From: Aromatoleum toluvorans
GTDB taxonomy: Bacteria > Pseudomonadota > Gammaproteobacteria > Burkholderiales > Rhodocyclaceae
DNA: 64,000 nt
Assembly (NCBI RefSeq): GCF_012910905.1
Contig: NZ_WTVN01000013.1
Location: 42,252-106,251, forward strand
Direction: 5' to 3'
In this document: piece after piece, positions 54,912-63,889 of the stretch
How the letters are laid out: each line of letters opens with the position of its first letter
Numbering within the stretch: the stretch's first letter is position 1
Notes under the pieces: model-generated
What the model was told of the DNA's origin: nothing
Databases searched by the model: none
Seen by the model: the letters and a program-made list of their open reading frames with translations, nothing else
Position numbers and translations under genes: made by a program

Positions 54912-56306
54912 TCAGCCGAGGGCGGTTTCCGTTGTCGCGGATTCGCTGCCCGGCCCTGCCTTCGATCCGTCGGTGCGGCTCAGGATCAGATCGAACAGCG
55001 ACGCGCAGCTCGCGCTCGCTGCGAGCTCCGCCACCTGGCGCTCGATGGCCTTGCTCTGCGCCTCGGGGAGCGCCCCGCGGGCCATGCGGTGGAACTTCTC
55101 CCGGAACTCTTCCCCGGACATGCGCGTCGCGGGGTCGCCCTTCGCGGCCGTGGTGACGCTGCTCAACTCGCGCCCGTCCTTGAGCCGGAGATGGACCCGC
55201 GACAGGATCTCCTCGGGGAAACGCTCCGACAGGTCATCGGCCTCGACGATCTCGATGCGGGCACTCAGCGCGCGAATATCCGGGGCATGGATCGCCTCGC
55301 CGGTCACCTCGTCCGGCCCGACCTGCCCGCGGCAGATCAGCGCCGCGAGGGGGAAGGCCAAGGCGTACTGGGCCTCGTCGGCATTGGCGGGAGCGTGCCC
55401 CTGAAGCCGCATCGACTCGTGGAAGGTCTCGACGCGGATGCGCTCGATGTTCTCGGCGCGGATATCGGGATGCTCCCTGCGCAACGCCTCCATCGCCGTG
55501 AGCGCCGGCTGCGCCCAGCGGCAGACCGGCCACGGCTTGAAATACTGCGCATCGATCTCCCAGCGCTCGCCGAGGTCGTGCCAGTACGGAGCCACGTCGC
55601 TCCGCTCGACCGTTTCTGCCGGTGCACCGGTCACGCCCGCACGGGCAAGCAGCAGCGCGTTGATGCCCGCGTACGCCCCCGCTCCATGCGCGTCGCGCAG
55701 CATCGAAGGATGATCGACGAGGCGCATCATCGGGCAGCGCGGCCCGAAGTACTCGGCGATCCCGAGCGCGTGACGGAAGGTGTGCTCGTCGAGGCCGAGG
55801 AGCCGCGCGCCTCCGCACACGACGCCGACGCCCGAGAAGGCGCCCGACGCATGGTATTCGGGCGCCGTCGCCATCAACGCGGCGCCCGCGCGCAGCCCGG
55901 TCTCGTAGGCGATGCACAGCGCGCTCAGGAACTCCTCGCCGCTGATCGCATGGCCCTGCTCCCGGTACGCGTCGGCGAGCGCCAGGAGCGCCGGCACGAC
56001 GGTCGCACCGGCGTGCCCCTTCGACGTGAAGTGGCCTTCGTGCGCATCGAGGCTGTCGACGCAGAAACCGCCGGCCCACGCGGCCCCGAGGGGATGGACA
56101 CGGTGCCCGTCGAACAGGATCCGGCTCGCGACGGTGGCGCCCGGGTAATGCTCGATGGCGTACTGGCGAAGGATGCTGCTGGTCTGGTTGTTGCGCGCGC
56201 CTGCCGCGACACCGAGGATATCCAGCAGGCTGATCAGAACGAGCTGACGTGTGGCAAGCGGGGCTTGCTCGAAATGGAAATCTTTGACAAACGAGTACAG
56301 GGACAT
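54912..56306 (-). CDS. MmgE/PrpD family protein
   Basis: A 464-residue MmgE/PrpD-fold protein, the family that includes 2-methylcitrate dehydratase and cis-aconitate decarboxylase. Family marks are LLDILGVAAGARNNQ near residue 30, the DSLDAHEGHFTSKGHAGATV segment (GHAGATVVPALLA) and PWPVCRWAQPALTAMEAL. I chose the ATG at 56306 (MSLYSFVKDFHFEQ), with GAGAG upstream. It is 110 bases after proX on the same strand. Substrate is unknown; it may handle an organic acid made by the neighbouring catabolic genes. Confidence 0.8.
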   Translation of the reverse strand: MSLYSFVKDFHFEQAPLATRQLVLISLLDILGVAAGARNNQTSSILRQYAIEHYPGATVASRILFDGHRVHPLGAAWAGGFCVDSLDAHEGHFTSKGHAGATVVPALLALADAYREQGHAISGEEFLSALCIAYETGLRAGAALMATAPEYHASGAFSGVGVVCGGARLLGLDEHTFRHALGIAEYFGPRCPMMRLVDHPSMLRDAHGAGAYAGINALLLARAGVTGAPAETVERSDVAPYWHDLGERWEIDAQYFKPWPVCRWAQPALTAMEALRREHPDIRAENIERIRVETFHESMRLQGHAPANADEAQYALAFPLAALICRGQVGPDEVTGEAIHAPDIRALSARIEIVEADDLSERFPEEILSRVHLRLKDGRELSSVTTAAKGDPATRMSGEEFREKFHRMARGALPEAQSKAIERQVAELAASASCASLFDLILSRTDGSKAGPGSESATTETALG

Positions 56307-56415
56307 TTGCTCTCTCACACCTGGCCGCATGGCCAGACACGAAAATCAGGCATGCGAAGGGCCGGAGGTGCCCGCGACGCGGGCCCCTCGTCACACCACT
56401 GGCGATACGGATTGC

Positions 56416-57438
56416 TTACTTGGCGGCGCGCGCCTGGGCGAGCCATTCGTCGAATTGCGCGCGGTGCTGCTTCACCCATTCGGCGGCATGGCGGCGGACG
56501 TCTTCAGCGCTCTTCTCCCCGTTCTGCATCCTGAGGTTCTGCGCACTCTCGTCGTCGGCACTGATCTGCACGTGCGCGAGGAATTCGCGCGCGGCGGGGT
56601 TCTTCTTGGCAAAGTCCTTGTTGAGCACCGCCTTGACGGTGTCGAGCGCGAAGCCGAGATTCTTGCCATCCACGATCGTGTTGACGCTGTTGTCTCCGCC
56701 CGGCAGGTCGGTGCGCGGCACCTCGAGCCACACCACGTCCTTGCCCGGGACGAGCACGCCGGAAATCCACTGCGGCATCCAGGTGACGTAGAGGATCGGT
56801 TGCCCCTGCTTGTAACGCGTGATGGTGTCGGCCATCAGGGCAAAGTAGGAGCCGCGGTTGTGGGTGACCGTGCGCTCCAGTCCGTAGGCCTTCAGGTGGT
56901 GCTCGGTCACCAGTTCGCAGCCCCAGCCGGGGTTGCAGCCGGTCAGGTCGGCCTTGCCGTCGCCGTTGGCATCGAACAGCTTGGCGATCTTCGGATCCTT
57001 CAGGTCGCCCAGGGACTTGACGCCGTACTTGTCGGCAGTCTTCTTGTCGATCAGGTAACCCTGCACCACACCGGGGATCACGTTCCCCACCTTCATCATG
57101 GCGCCGTCGCCGCCGGCCCTCTGGTAGAACTTGTCGTGCAGCTTTTCCCACAGGTGCACCGTGAAGTCCGCGTCACCCTGCGACAGGGCCACCATCATCG
57201 TCGGGTACTCGGTCTCCTTGGGATCCTTCACCGTGTAGCCCAGTTCGCGCAGCCCGGCCATGGCGATTTCACCGCGGAAGCGCTCCTCCGCGATCGGCGG
57301 AAAGATCGGCGTGACGCTCTTGCCCTGCCCCGGCTTGTCGGGCGCGGCCGCCATCGCATGGATCGGCAGCAGGGTGACGGCAGTGACCGTCAGGACACGG
57401 GCCATCTTCTGAATCAGGTTGCCGGCATCGAACAACAT
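56416..57438 (-). CDS. proX: Glycine betaine ABC transporter, substrate-binding protein
   Basis: A 340-residue periplasmic binding protein for glycine betaine or related betaines. A signal peptide covers about residues 1-31 (HAMAAAPDK at the junction). The mature part has ALSQGDADFTVHLWEKLHDK and CNPGWGCELVTEHHLKAYGL, typical of ProX-type proteins with aromatic betaine boxes. It is the third gene of proVWX, 42 bases after proW, and provides the entry route for the betaine catabolised by GbcAB. Confidence 0.9.
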   Translation of the reverse strand: MLFDAGNLIQKMARVLTVTAVTLLPIHAMAAAPDKPGQGKSVTPIFPPIAEERFRGEIAMAGLRELGYTVKDPKETEYPTMMVALSQGDADFTVHLWEKLHDKFYQRAGGDGAMMKVGNVIPGVVQGYLIDKKTADKYGVKSLGDLKDPKIAKLFDANGDGKADLTGCNPGWGCELVTEHHLKAYGLERTVTHNRGSYFALMADTITRYKQGQPILYVTWMPQWISGVLVPGKDVVWLEVPRTDLPGGDNSVNTIVDGKNLGFALDTVKAVLNKDFAKKNPAAREFLAHVQISADDESAQNLRMQNGEKSAEDVRRHAAEWVKQHRAQFDEWLAQARAAK

Positions 57439-57480
57439 AGTCTCCTAACCTCTCTTTTTGGTTATGCAGCGGGAAGTGAA

Positions 57481-58443
57481 TTACAGCGCGTGCCGGACGG
57501 GGCCGGGCTTCGTGTGGTTCAGGTGCAGGAGCCGCAGGCCCAGGCCGATGGGGCCCCGCTGGTACCAGCGCCGCGTCATGTCGGTGGAGGCGCTGCGCTC
57601 GCCCATCGCCTGCGTCAGGCGGTCGAGGAAGATCGCCAGCAGCACCAGGCCGACACCGCCGACAGTGGCCAGGCCCATGTCCAGGCGGCCGATGCCGCGC
57701 AGCACCATCTGCCCCAGGCCGCCGACCGAGATCATCGAGGCGATCACGACCATCGACAGCGACAGCATCAGGGTCTGGTTCAGGCCGGCCATCATCGTCT
57801 GCGTGGCCAGCGGCAACTGCACCCGGGTCAGCATCTGCCAGGGCGTGGCGCCGAAGGCGCGCGCCGCCTCGATCTTGTCCGCGGGAACCTGGCGGATGCC
57901 GAGATTGGTCAGGCGCACCAGCGGCGGCAGCGCGAACACGATGGTGACCAGCACGCCCGGCACGTTGCCGATGCCGAACAGCATCACGACGGGCACCAGG
58001 TACACGAAGGCCGGCAAGGTCTGCATCGCGTCGAGCACCGGCCTGATGAACTTCTCCAGCCGATCGTAGCGTGCGCACAGGATGCCCAGCGGCACCCCGA
58101 ACAGACCGCAGAAGAAGACCGAGGTGAGCACCAGCGCCAGCGTGGTCATCGACTCCGCCCACACGCCGATCAGGCCCAGGAAAAAGAGGGTGACGGCACA
58201 CAGCATGCCCATGCGCCGTCCGGCAACCTGCCAGCCCAGCAGCGAGCCCAGGATGATGCCGATGGTGGGGGGCACCGACAGGAGCAGGCTCTCGATACCG
58301 TTGAGCACCTGGTCGATGGGCCAGCGCACCGCGCGAAACACGTCGCGGAAATGCTGGACGAAATACGTCAGACTCGCCTCCACCCAATCCCCGAGCGGGA
58401 TCTGGAGGGTCTGGAACGGATCAAGTAGATTGAATTCCGACAT
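57481..58443 (-). CDS. proW: Glycine betaine ABC transporter, permease
   Basis: A 320-residue inner-membrane permease with six or more hydrophobic spans ([40 protein letters not shown]). The EAA-type coupling loop is [20 protein letters not shown]. Length and TM layout fit ProW. It lies between proV and proX with short spacers, so one complex is made. Confidence 0.92.
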   Translation of the reverse strand: MSEFNLLDPFQTLQIPLGDWVEASLTYFVQHFRDVFRAVRWPIDQVLNGIESLLLSVPPTIGIILGSLLGWQVAGRRMGMLCAVTLFFLGLIGVWAESMTTLALVLTSVFFCGLFGVPLGILCARYDRLEKFIRPVLDAMQTLPAFVYLVPVVMLFGIGNVPGVLVTIVFALPPLVRLTNLGIRQVPADKIEAARAFGATPWQMLTRVQLPLATQTMMAGLNQTLMLSLSMVVIASMISVGGLGQMVLRGIGRLDMGLATVGGVGLVLLAIFLDRLTQAMGERSASTDMTRRWYQRGPIGLGLRLLHLNHTKPGPVRHAL

Positions 58444-58480
58444 CTTGCCTACCTGCTATCTGTGATGTTTTTTCGAAGAC

Positions 58481-59641
58481 TCAGTGGCGGCTGAGCGATT
58501 TCAGCAGCGATTCGCGCGAGATCGTGCCGTGCAAGGCCCCGTCCCGCGTCACGACGGGGAGCGGATACGGCACCGCGGCGGCGAGTCCGAGGACGTCGTG
58601 CAAAGGCGTATCGAAGGGAACGACGCTCAGATCCTTCGGGGCCAGCTTGCGGGCCCCGTCAGCGCGGCCGGTGCAATTGTCCAGAACCCCCAGGAAGCGC
58701 CCGTCGTTGTCGACGATGAACGCGTACGGAATCGCCGGCGCCTCGGGCGTCGCGCCGTTCGTCTGTCGAACCACGATCTCCGATTCGAACTTCGCCACGT
58801 CGCCGGCCCTGAGAACCTTCGACGAATCGACGTTCTTGAAGAAGGTCTCCACGTAGGCATCGGCCGGGTTGTTCAGGATCTCCTGCGGCGTGCCGACCTG
58901 GACGACGCGCCCGCCCTCCATGATCGCAATGCGGTGTCCGATGCGGATCGCCTCGTCGAGGTCGTGGGAGATGAAGATGATCGTGCGCTTGTGCTCGGCC
59001 TGGAGACGGATCAGCTCGTCCTGCATTTCGGTACGGATGAGCGGATCGAGGGCCGAGAAGGCTTCGTCCATCAGCAGGATGCTGGGGTCGTTGGCCAGCG
59101 CGCGCGCCAGTCCGACGCGTTGCTGCATGCCGCCCGACAGCTGATGCGGGTAGCTATATTCGTGCGCCGCCAGCCCGACCTGCGCCAGCGCTTCGCGCGC
59201 CCGGCGATTGCGCTCCTTCTCGGCGACGCCCGAGATCTCCAGTCCGAACGCGGCGTTTTCCAGCACCGTCATGTGCGGCATCAGCGCGAAGGACTGGAAC
59301 ACCATGCTCATTTCCTTGCGCCGCACATCGAGCAGCTGCTTGTCATTGAGCCCGGTGATTTCCTTGCCGTTGAGATAGATGCTGCCGGAGGTCGGTTCGA
59401 TCAGGCGATTGAACAGCCGCACCATCGTCGATTTGCCGGATCCGGACAGGCCCATGATGACGAAGATTTCACCGCGCTTCACGGTGAAATTGGCATCGAA
59501 AACACCGATCACCTGCCCCGTCTTCTTGAAAATCTCGTCCTTGTCGGCGCCTTTCTCCAGCATCTTCAGCGCCTCCTGTGGCCGGTCGCCGAAGACCTTG
59601 AAGATGTTCTTCACCACAAGGATGTCGTCGTCCCTATTCAT
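58481..59641 (-). CDS. proV: Glycine betaine ABC transporter, ATP-binding protein
   Basis: A 386-residue ABC ATPase of the ProV/OpuAA type. Walker A is GLSGSGKST at residues 64-72, the signature is LSGGMQQRVGLARALAN, Walker B is ILLMDEAFSALD, and the H-loop is in IFISHDLDEAIRIGHR. The C-terminal ~110 residues are two CBS-like domains (VVPFDTPLHDVLGLAAA, DGALHGTISRESLLKSL), which sense ionic strength in related OpuA systems. It is the first gene of proVWX, with palindromes at 59701 and 59788 upstream. Confidence 0.94.
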   Translation of the reverse strand: MNRDDDILVVKNIFKVFGDRPQEALKMLEKGADKDEIFKKTGQVIGVFDANFTVKRGEIFVIMGLSGSGKSTMVRLFNRLIEPTSGSIYLNGKEITGLNDKQLLDVRRKEMSMVFQSFALMPHMTVLENAAFGLEISGVAEKERNRRAREALAQVGLAAHEYSYPHQLSGGMQQRVGLARALANDPSILLMDEAFSALDPLIRTEMQDELIRLQAEHKRTIIFISHDLDEAIRIGHRIAIMEGGRVVQVGTPQEILNNPADAYVETFFKNVDSSKVLRAGDVAKFESEIVVRQTNGATPEAPAIPYAFIVDNDGRFLGVLDNCTGRADGARKLAPKDLSVVPFDTPLHDVLGLAAAVPYPLPVVTRDGALHGTISRESLLKSLSRH

Positions 59642-59700
59642 TTGCCACCTCGTCTCCTTTTATATCCGGAAAGATTCGCCGAAGCGTCTCCTCTTGTCTG

Positions 59701-59715
59701 CCTATAAGTTATAGG
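59701..59715. promoter_or_regulatory. Perfect palindrome CCTATAA-G-TTATAGG upstream of proV
   Basis: A 15-base perfect palindrome about 60-75 bases upstream of the proV start, in an AT-rich stretch. It may be an operator overlapping a -10 element. Confidence 0.35.
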
Positions 59716-59787
59716 CCGCGGGAGACTACGTCCAACGATGTATTCGTCGGGTATTCGATAACCCACGGTAATCAATCGATCAGTACA

Positions 59788-59803
59788 CCTTATGTCGATA
59801 AGG
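59788..59803. promoter_or_regulatory. Inverted repeat CCTTAT-GTCG-ATAAGG upstream of proV
   Basis: Six-base perfect arms with a 4-base spacer, about 150 bases upstream of proV and between its promoter region and the gbcA terminator. It is a possible second operator. Confidence 0.3.
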
Positions 59804-59860
59804 CAAACTATTCGACCTGGACCGGGGAATTGCCGCGGGCGTCCTTTGGCACCCGCTGAA

Positions 59861-59885
59861 GGGGCCGGCAACGAATACCGGCCCC
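59861..59885 (-). terminator. Hairpin after gbcA
   Basis: GGGGCCGG-N9-CCGGCCCC gives a perfect 8-bp stem starting 11 bases past the gbcA stop. Confidence 0.6.
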
Positions 59886-59895
59886 GAGGAAGGAA

Positions 59896-61107
59896 TCAGA
59901 CGTTCAGCTTGCGGCGCATCGTGTCGCAATACCAGTCATCGAACTGGCAGGGGCCGTTCTCGGCGGTGTCCGAATAGGGGCCCGCCACGTAAGCGGGAGA
60001 GCTCACGCCGGCCTGCGTCCCCTCGACGAGCCTGCGGTCCTGGTCGTTCGTCGCCTTCCACACGCGGGTCAGGTGCTCGATGTCGTAATCGACCCCCGCC
60101 TCGGCATTCTTGTGGACCAGCCACTTGGTCGTCAGCAGGGTCTGGTCCGGGCCCATGGGCAGGACGCGGAAGCTCAGGGCGTGATCGCCGAGAAAATGGT
60201 TCCAGGTCGACGGGTAGTTGAAGTAGAGCAGCGCGCCGATGTTCTCCACCCCGCTCTGATCGAGGCGGCGCGACACCGCCGGCTTTCCGTCCATCGTGTA
60301 ACTGACGGCGTTCGGTGCGAGCGGAATGCGCGTCATGCGGAATTGGCCGTTCTCGGCCATCACGAGCCGGCTCGGCAGCCCCTTCGCTTCACAACGATCC
60401 CAGAAGGCCGCGAGCTCCGGCTCCTCCGCGCCCCCCACCCCGGCGACCGAGAGGTTTTCGACGAAGGAATTCAGCAGTTCGGGGTGGGAACCTTCGCAGT
60501 GATAGCACTCGCGATTGTTCTCGAACACCAGCTTCCAGTTTCCCTTCTCCACAATGCTGGCCTCGTAGGCTACCTTGCAGTCAACGAGGCTGTGGGGGGC
60601 AAGGAATGGCGTGACGGCCTTGCGGAACGTCTCGAAATCGGGCGCCGTTTCGGCGACGCAAACGAAGATGTAGCTTTCCACGACTGCGCAGTGGGCAGGT
60701 TTCAGGCCGTATTGCTGCTTGTCGAAATTGCTGCCCATGTTTCCGGCGAACAGCAATTTCCCGTCGAGATCGTAAGTCCATTTGTGGTACGGGCAAACCA
60801 GCTTGGCGGCTTTCCCGTGCGCCTCGCTGCAAACCCTGGAGCCGCGATGGCGGCAGGCGTTGTGGAAGGCGCGGATTTCGCCGTCAGCCCCGCGCACGAC
60901 GGCGATCGGATAATCTCCGATCTGGAGCGTGACATAGTGCCCGGCTTTTTCGAGTTCGAATGTATGCGCGGCAAATATCCATTCCTTATGCCAGATCTGC
61001 TCCAGGTCATCACGATATGCATCCTGATCGCTGTAAAGCTCACCGGGAAGGCCATGACGCGCCTTGCGCTGTTGCAGGAAACGGACGGTCTTGGTTTGAT
61101 TGCTCAC
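59896..61107 (-). CDS. gbcA: Glycine betaine monooxygenase, Rieske oxygenase subunit
   Basis: The catalytic subunit that demethylates glycine betaine to dimethylglycine and formaldehyde. The 403-residue protein has the Rieske motif CRHRG...CPYHKWTYD (near residues 86-110) and the mononuclear iron motif in NNRECYHCEGSHPELLNSF. The N-terminus KTVRFLQQRKARHGLPGELY is typical of the GbcA group. No ATG fits; the GTG at 61107 has AGGAGG upstream and begins the family similarity. It is divergent from a LysR gene and 10 kb from gbcB. Confidence 0.88.
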   Translation of the reverse strand: MSNQTKTVRFLQQRKARHGLPGELYSDQDAYRDDLEQIWHKEWIFAAHTFELEKAGHYVTLQIGDYPIAVVRGADGEIRAFHNACRHRGSRVCSEAHGKAAKLVCPYHKWTYDLDGKLLFAGNMGSNFDKQQYGLKPAHCAVVESYIFVCVAETAPDFETFRKAVTPFLAPHSLVDCKVAYEASIVEKGNWKLVFENNRECYHCEGSHPELLNSFVENLSVAGVGGAEEPELAAFWDRCEAKGLPSRLVMAENGQFRMTRIPLAPNAVSYTMDGKPAVSRRLDQSGVENIGALLYFNYPSTWNHFLGDHALSFRVLPMGPDQTLLTTKWLVHKNAEAGVDYDIEHLTRVWKATNDQDRRLVEGTQAGVSSPAYVAGPYSDTAENGPCQFDDWYCDTMRRKLNV

Positions 61108-61235
61108 TTTTGACAACTCCTCCTGTGGGGCTCGGTCCCCCTTGCCGCCGCCTGGGTCCGCCGATAAACCGGGCGGGATCGACGGCTCGCAGAGAGATCC
61201 GATTTGCGTTGAATCAACACTCGTTTTTTGATTTT

Positions 61236-61257
61236 GTAACTGCCCCAGTCTAGTTAC
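61236..61257. promoter_or_regulatory. Inverted repeat GTAACT-N10-AGTTAC between gbcA and LysR
   Basis: Perfect 6-base arms in the divergent gbcA/LysR promoter region, about 130 bases upstream of gbcA. It is a candidate operator for the LysR protein or the GbdR-like activator. Confidence 0.45.
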
Positions 61258-61299
61258 GCTGTGCCTCCCCGCACAATCGACTTTTTCTGAAAAAAACTG

Positions 61300-61314
61300 A
61301 TAACCTCGCGTTAT
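61300..61314. promoter_or_regulatory. Inverted repeat ATAAC-CTCGC-GTTAT overlapping the LysR start
   Basis: A T-N11-A type LysR box whose right arm overlaps the ATG at 61313. Binding here would repress the LysR gene's own expression. Confidence 0.4.
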
Positions 61315-62293
61315 GAGTAAGCCCGCCGATCCCGACCAGACCCTGCTCAAGATGCCCTCGCTGCGGGCAGTGAAGTGTTTCGTCGCCGCCGCGCGATACC
61401 AGAGCTTTACCCGGGCCGCGGAGACGCTATGCGTGACTCAGGCGGCAGTCAGCCGCCAGATCCGCGAGCTCGAGGATCACCTCGGCACGGCGCTGTTCAA
61501 GCGCGTCGGGCGTTCGGTCGAGCTGACCACCGCCGGCTCCCTCTTTTTCGACGCCGCACAGCTGTCGTTCATCAACATCGCGCAGGCGGCGGACCGGATC
61601 CGCGAGGACGAGGGCCGGGCGGCGCGGCCGCGGCGCAGCCTGACCCTGTGCTGCTCGCCGGCCTTCTCGGCGCTGTGGATGGCGCACCGCCTCCCGAGCT
61701 TCTTCAGCGCGAACCCGGACACCGATCTCAATCTGGTCACCACCCAGAATTTCCTCTCGATGGAACCGGGCATCCATCCCGATATCTTCATCACCAAGAT
61801 GTCACGCGTACGGCCCGGCTACATCAGCGTGCCGCTGTTCCATGACCGGATCTATCCGGTATGCACGCCGCGCTATCTGGAGGCGCATCCGGACATCCGG
61901 ACCCTCGAGGGGCTGCGGGATGGCGTACTGCTCAACCTGAGTCCCTATGGGCGCTCGCAGGTCGCCGAGCACGTCGATTGGGGGATCTGGTTCGCCATTC
62001 ACCACCTCGACATGGAAGATCGTGTCCGCCGCGGTCCCCACTACTTCAACGCCAACGATTACAACCTCCTCGTTCAGATGGTGCTCAGTGACCAGGGGGT
62101 CGCCCTCGGCTGGGATCACCTGGTCGGACCGCTGGTCGAACGGGGGCTGCTGGTCAGGCCGGTCGAAGAGGAAGTGGTGCTGGAAGAGACTCACCATTAC
62201 CTGTCCTACCGCGAGGACAAGGCGGACGATTGCGCCATGATCCGCTTCCGGGACTGGTTCCTGGATCAAAGCGGCATTCAGGCAAACGGCTGA
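61313..62293 (+). CDS. LysR-family regulator, GcvA-like, divergent from gbcA
   Basis: A 326-residue LysR protein. HTH: LRAVKCFVAAARYQSFTRAA followed by ETLCVTQAAVSRQIRELEDH. The effector domain starts near 105 (RRSLTLCCSPAFSALWMAHR). Its position, divergent from gbcA with operator-like repeats between, suggests that it regulates gbcA. A hairpin (62303-62322) follows. The inducer is unknown. Confidence 0.85.
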   Translation: MSKPADPDQTLLKMPSLRAVKCFVAAARYQSFTRAAETLCVTQAAVSRQIRELEDHLGTALFKRVGRSVELTTAGSLFFDAAQLSFINIAQAADRIREDEGRAARPRRSLTLCCSPAFSALWMAHRLPSFFSANPDTDLNLVTTQNFLSMEPGIHPDIFITKMSRVRPGYISVPLFHDRIYPVCTPRYLEAHPDIRTLEGLRDGVLLNLSPYGRSQVAEHVDWGIWFAIHHLDMEDRVRRGPHYFNANDYNLLVQMVLSDQGVALGWDHLVGPLVERGLLVRPVEEEVVLEETHHYLSYREDKADDCAMIRFRDWFLDQSGIQANG

Positions 62294-62599
62294 TTCCTTC
62301 CCGTCGGCGAGCCCTCGCCGACTTCGACGCCAGCGTCCGCCGATCCGGTTCGGCCCCATTTGGCGCTCCCCCAATGCGTGTAATTGAGCGACCTGTGCGG
62401 CAGCGTCATCGATACGTCCAAAAAAGGACATTTGAAGTCCGCTGCACCACATTCTCCCCCGCGGGCAAATTCTAAGATTTGTTGCAATTAACCGCCAAAG
62501 AGCGGGCTATCCGCGCGTTGCCGCGTTCGCGGGCCGCAGCGGCTGCTTTGCCATCCCCTGCATTTCCACACCCGCACCAGTCCACAAGGAGACAACAAG
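62294..62599. other. 306-bp region between LysR and the porin gene
   Basis: No gene is seen on either strand. A GTCGGCGA-GCCC-TCGCCGAC hairpin (62303-62322, 8-bp stem) probably ends the LysR transcript. The right part holds the porin promoter and a ribosome site (AAGGAG) before 62600. Confidence 0.5.
62303..62322 (+). terminator. Hairpin after the LysR gene
   Basis: GTCGGCGA-GCCC-TCGCCGAC is a perfect 8-bp stem, ten bases past the LysR stop, without a clear T-run. Confidence 0.45.
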
Positions 62600-63790
62600 A
62601 TGAGCCACTCACCATTCCGCAGGGCGGCACTCCCCGCTGCAATTGCGGGGATCTTGATCGCATCGGCCTACGCGCCGGCACACGCCGACGAGGGCGACGG
62701 CCAACTCAAGATCGGCGGTGCGCTGCGCGCGCGCTACGACTACCGCGACTACGGCGACAAGGTCAGCAAGCTGAGCTTCGACACCTTCCGCATCGACGTC
62801 AATTACGACTCGTCCACGCTCTTCGGCTCGGCCCAGTACCGCTTCTACGGCAGCGCCTTTCCGTACGACTACACGAAGGAGATCGGGCGCATCAACTTCC
62901 CCGCGTGGGCGTGGCTGGGCTACAAGGTGGGCGAGGACACGCGCGTCGTGGCCGGCATCAACCAGGTCCCCTTCGGCCTGCTGCCTTATGTCAGCAGCAC
63001 CTTCTACCAGAGTCTCGTCAACGTCATCGGCCTCGAGGACGTCCACAACCTGGGCGCCAAGGTGCAGCAAAAATTCGGCGCGCTGGACGTGCAAGTCGGC
63101 TTCTACCCCCAGGACGGCGGCGACTGGGCCGGCACTTCGCGTGACTCGAACCGCTACTCGGTCAACGTCGTGAAGGCCGACAGCTACGTGACCGGCGGCA
63201 GCAACAACAAGGAGCGCAACCTGATCGTCGGCCGGGTGGCCTACAAGTTCGAGCATGGCGCCGAGTCGAGCTCCGAAGTGGGCGTCTCCGCGCTGCACTC
63301 GACCCTGCACAACGAAGACACCGACGACGACGGCACGCGCAAGGCCTACGCGTTGCACTACGGCGGCAAGTTCGGCGCACTCGGCATACTCGCCGAGCTC
63401 GGCCGCCAGGACATGTCGCCGCGCAACCCGGCGGCGGTGGGCAACGACGCCGTCACCTTCGGCGCCTATGACGGCTCCTTCAACGTGGCGTCGAAATCCA
63501 ATTTCTACTCGGCCGAGGTGAACTACGCCCTGCCCTGGACCTTCGGCCCGGTCAGCAACATCACCCCTTACCTGAACTACAGCGTCGTCGCGAAGGACAA
63601 GTCCGCCTTCAAGGACTCCCAGCGCATCAACCTCGGTGCCCACTTCACCGCGGGCCCCCTGTTCATCTACACCGAGCTGCGCTGGGGCAGGAACGACCCC
63701 TATACCGGCGACTTCGTGAACGGTGCCGCGGCCGGCGGCGCGGACAAGTGGAACAAGGCGTTCTACGCGAATATCGGCTACTACTTCTGA
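62600..63790 (+). CDS. Outer-membrane porin-like protein
   Basis: A 396-residue beta-barrel protein. The signal peptide (about residues 1-29) ends AYAPAHADEGD. The mature part is rich in alternating aromatic strands (LRARYDYRDYGD, AKVQQKFGALDVQVGFYPQD) and ends with a terminal phenylalanine (ANIGYYF), a typical outer-membrane assembly signal. It resembles porins of the carbohydrate/anion-selective kind; the substrate is unknown, though location suggests betaine or amine uptake. It is followed by a strong terminator. Confidence 0.8.
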   Translation: MSHSPFRRAALPAAIAGILIASAYAPAHADEGDGQLKIGGALRARYDYRDYGDKVSKLSFDTFRIDVNYDSSTLFGSAQYRFYGSAFPYDYTKEIGRINFPAWAWLGYKVGEDTRVVAGINQVPFGLLPYVSSTFYQSLVNVIGLEDVHNLGAKVQQKFGALDVQVGFYPQDGGDWAGTSRDSNRYSVNVVKADSYVTGGSNNKERNLIVGRVAYKFEHGAESSSEVGVSALHSTLHNEDTDDDGTRKAYALHYGGKFGALGILAELGRQDMSPRNPAAVGNDAVTFGAYDGSFNVASKSNFYSAEVNYALPWTFGPVSNITPYLNYSVVAKDKSAFKDSQRINLGAHFTAGPLFIYTELRWGRNDPYTGDFVNGAAAGGADKWNKAFYANIGYYF

Positions 63791-63812
63791 TCCGCAGTTC
63801 GCCCTGCAAGTG

Positions 63813-63848
63813 CGCCCCGGGTCCGAAAGGATACCGGGGCGTTTTTTT
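63813..63848 (+). terminator. Rho-independent terminator of the porin gene
   Basis: CGCCCCGG-N13-CCGGGGCG is a perfect 8-bp stem followed by seven Ts, 23 bases past the stop. Confidence 0.85.
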
Positions 63849-63889
63849 GGCGCCCGTTTGAAAACCGGCAGCAATCGGGATAGGGGCGG

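Noticed and set aside
56251..58428. 725-codon plus-strand frame with His/Gln/Arg-rich repeats opposite proX and proW
   Set aside because: Antisense of membrane and periplasmic protein genes; repetitive composition is a by-product of GC-biased codons.
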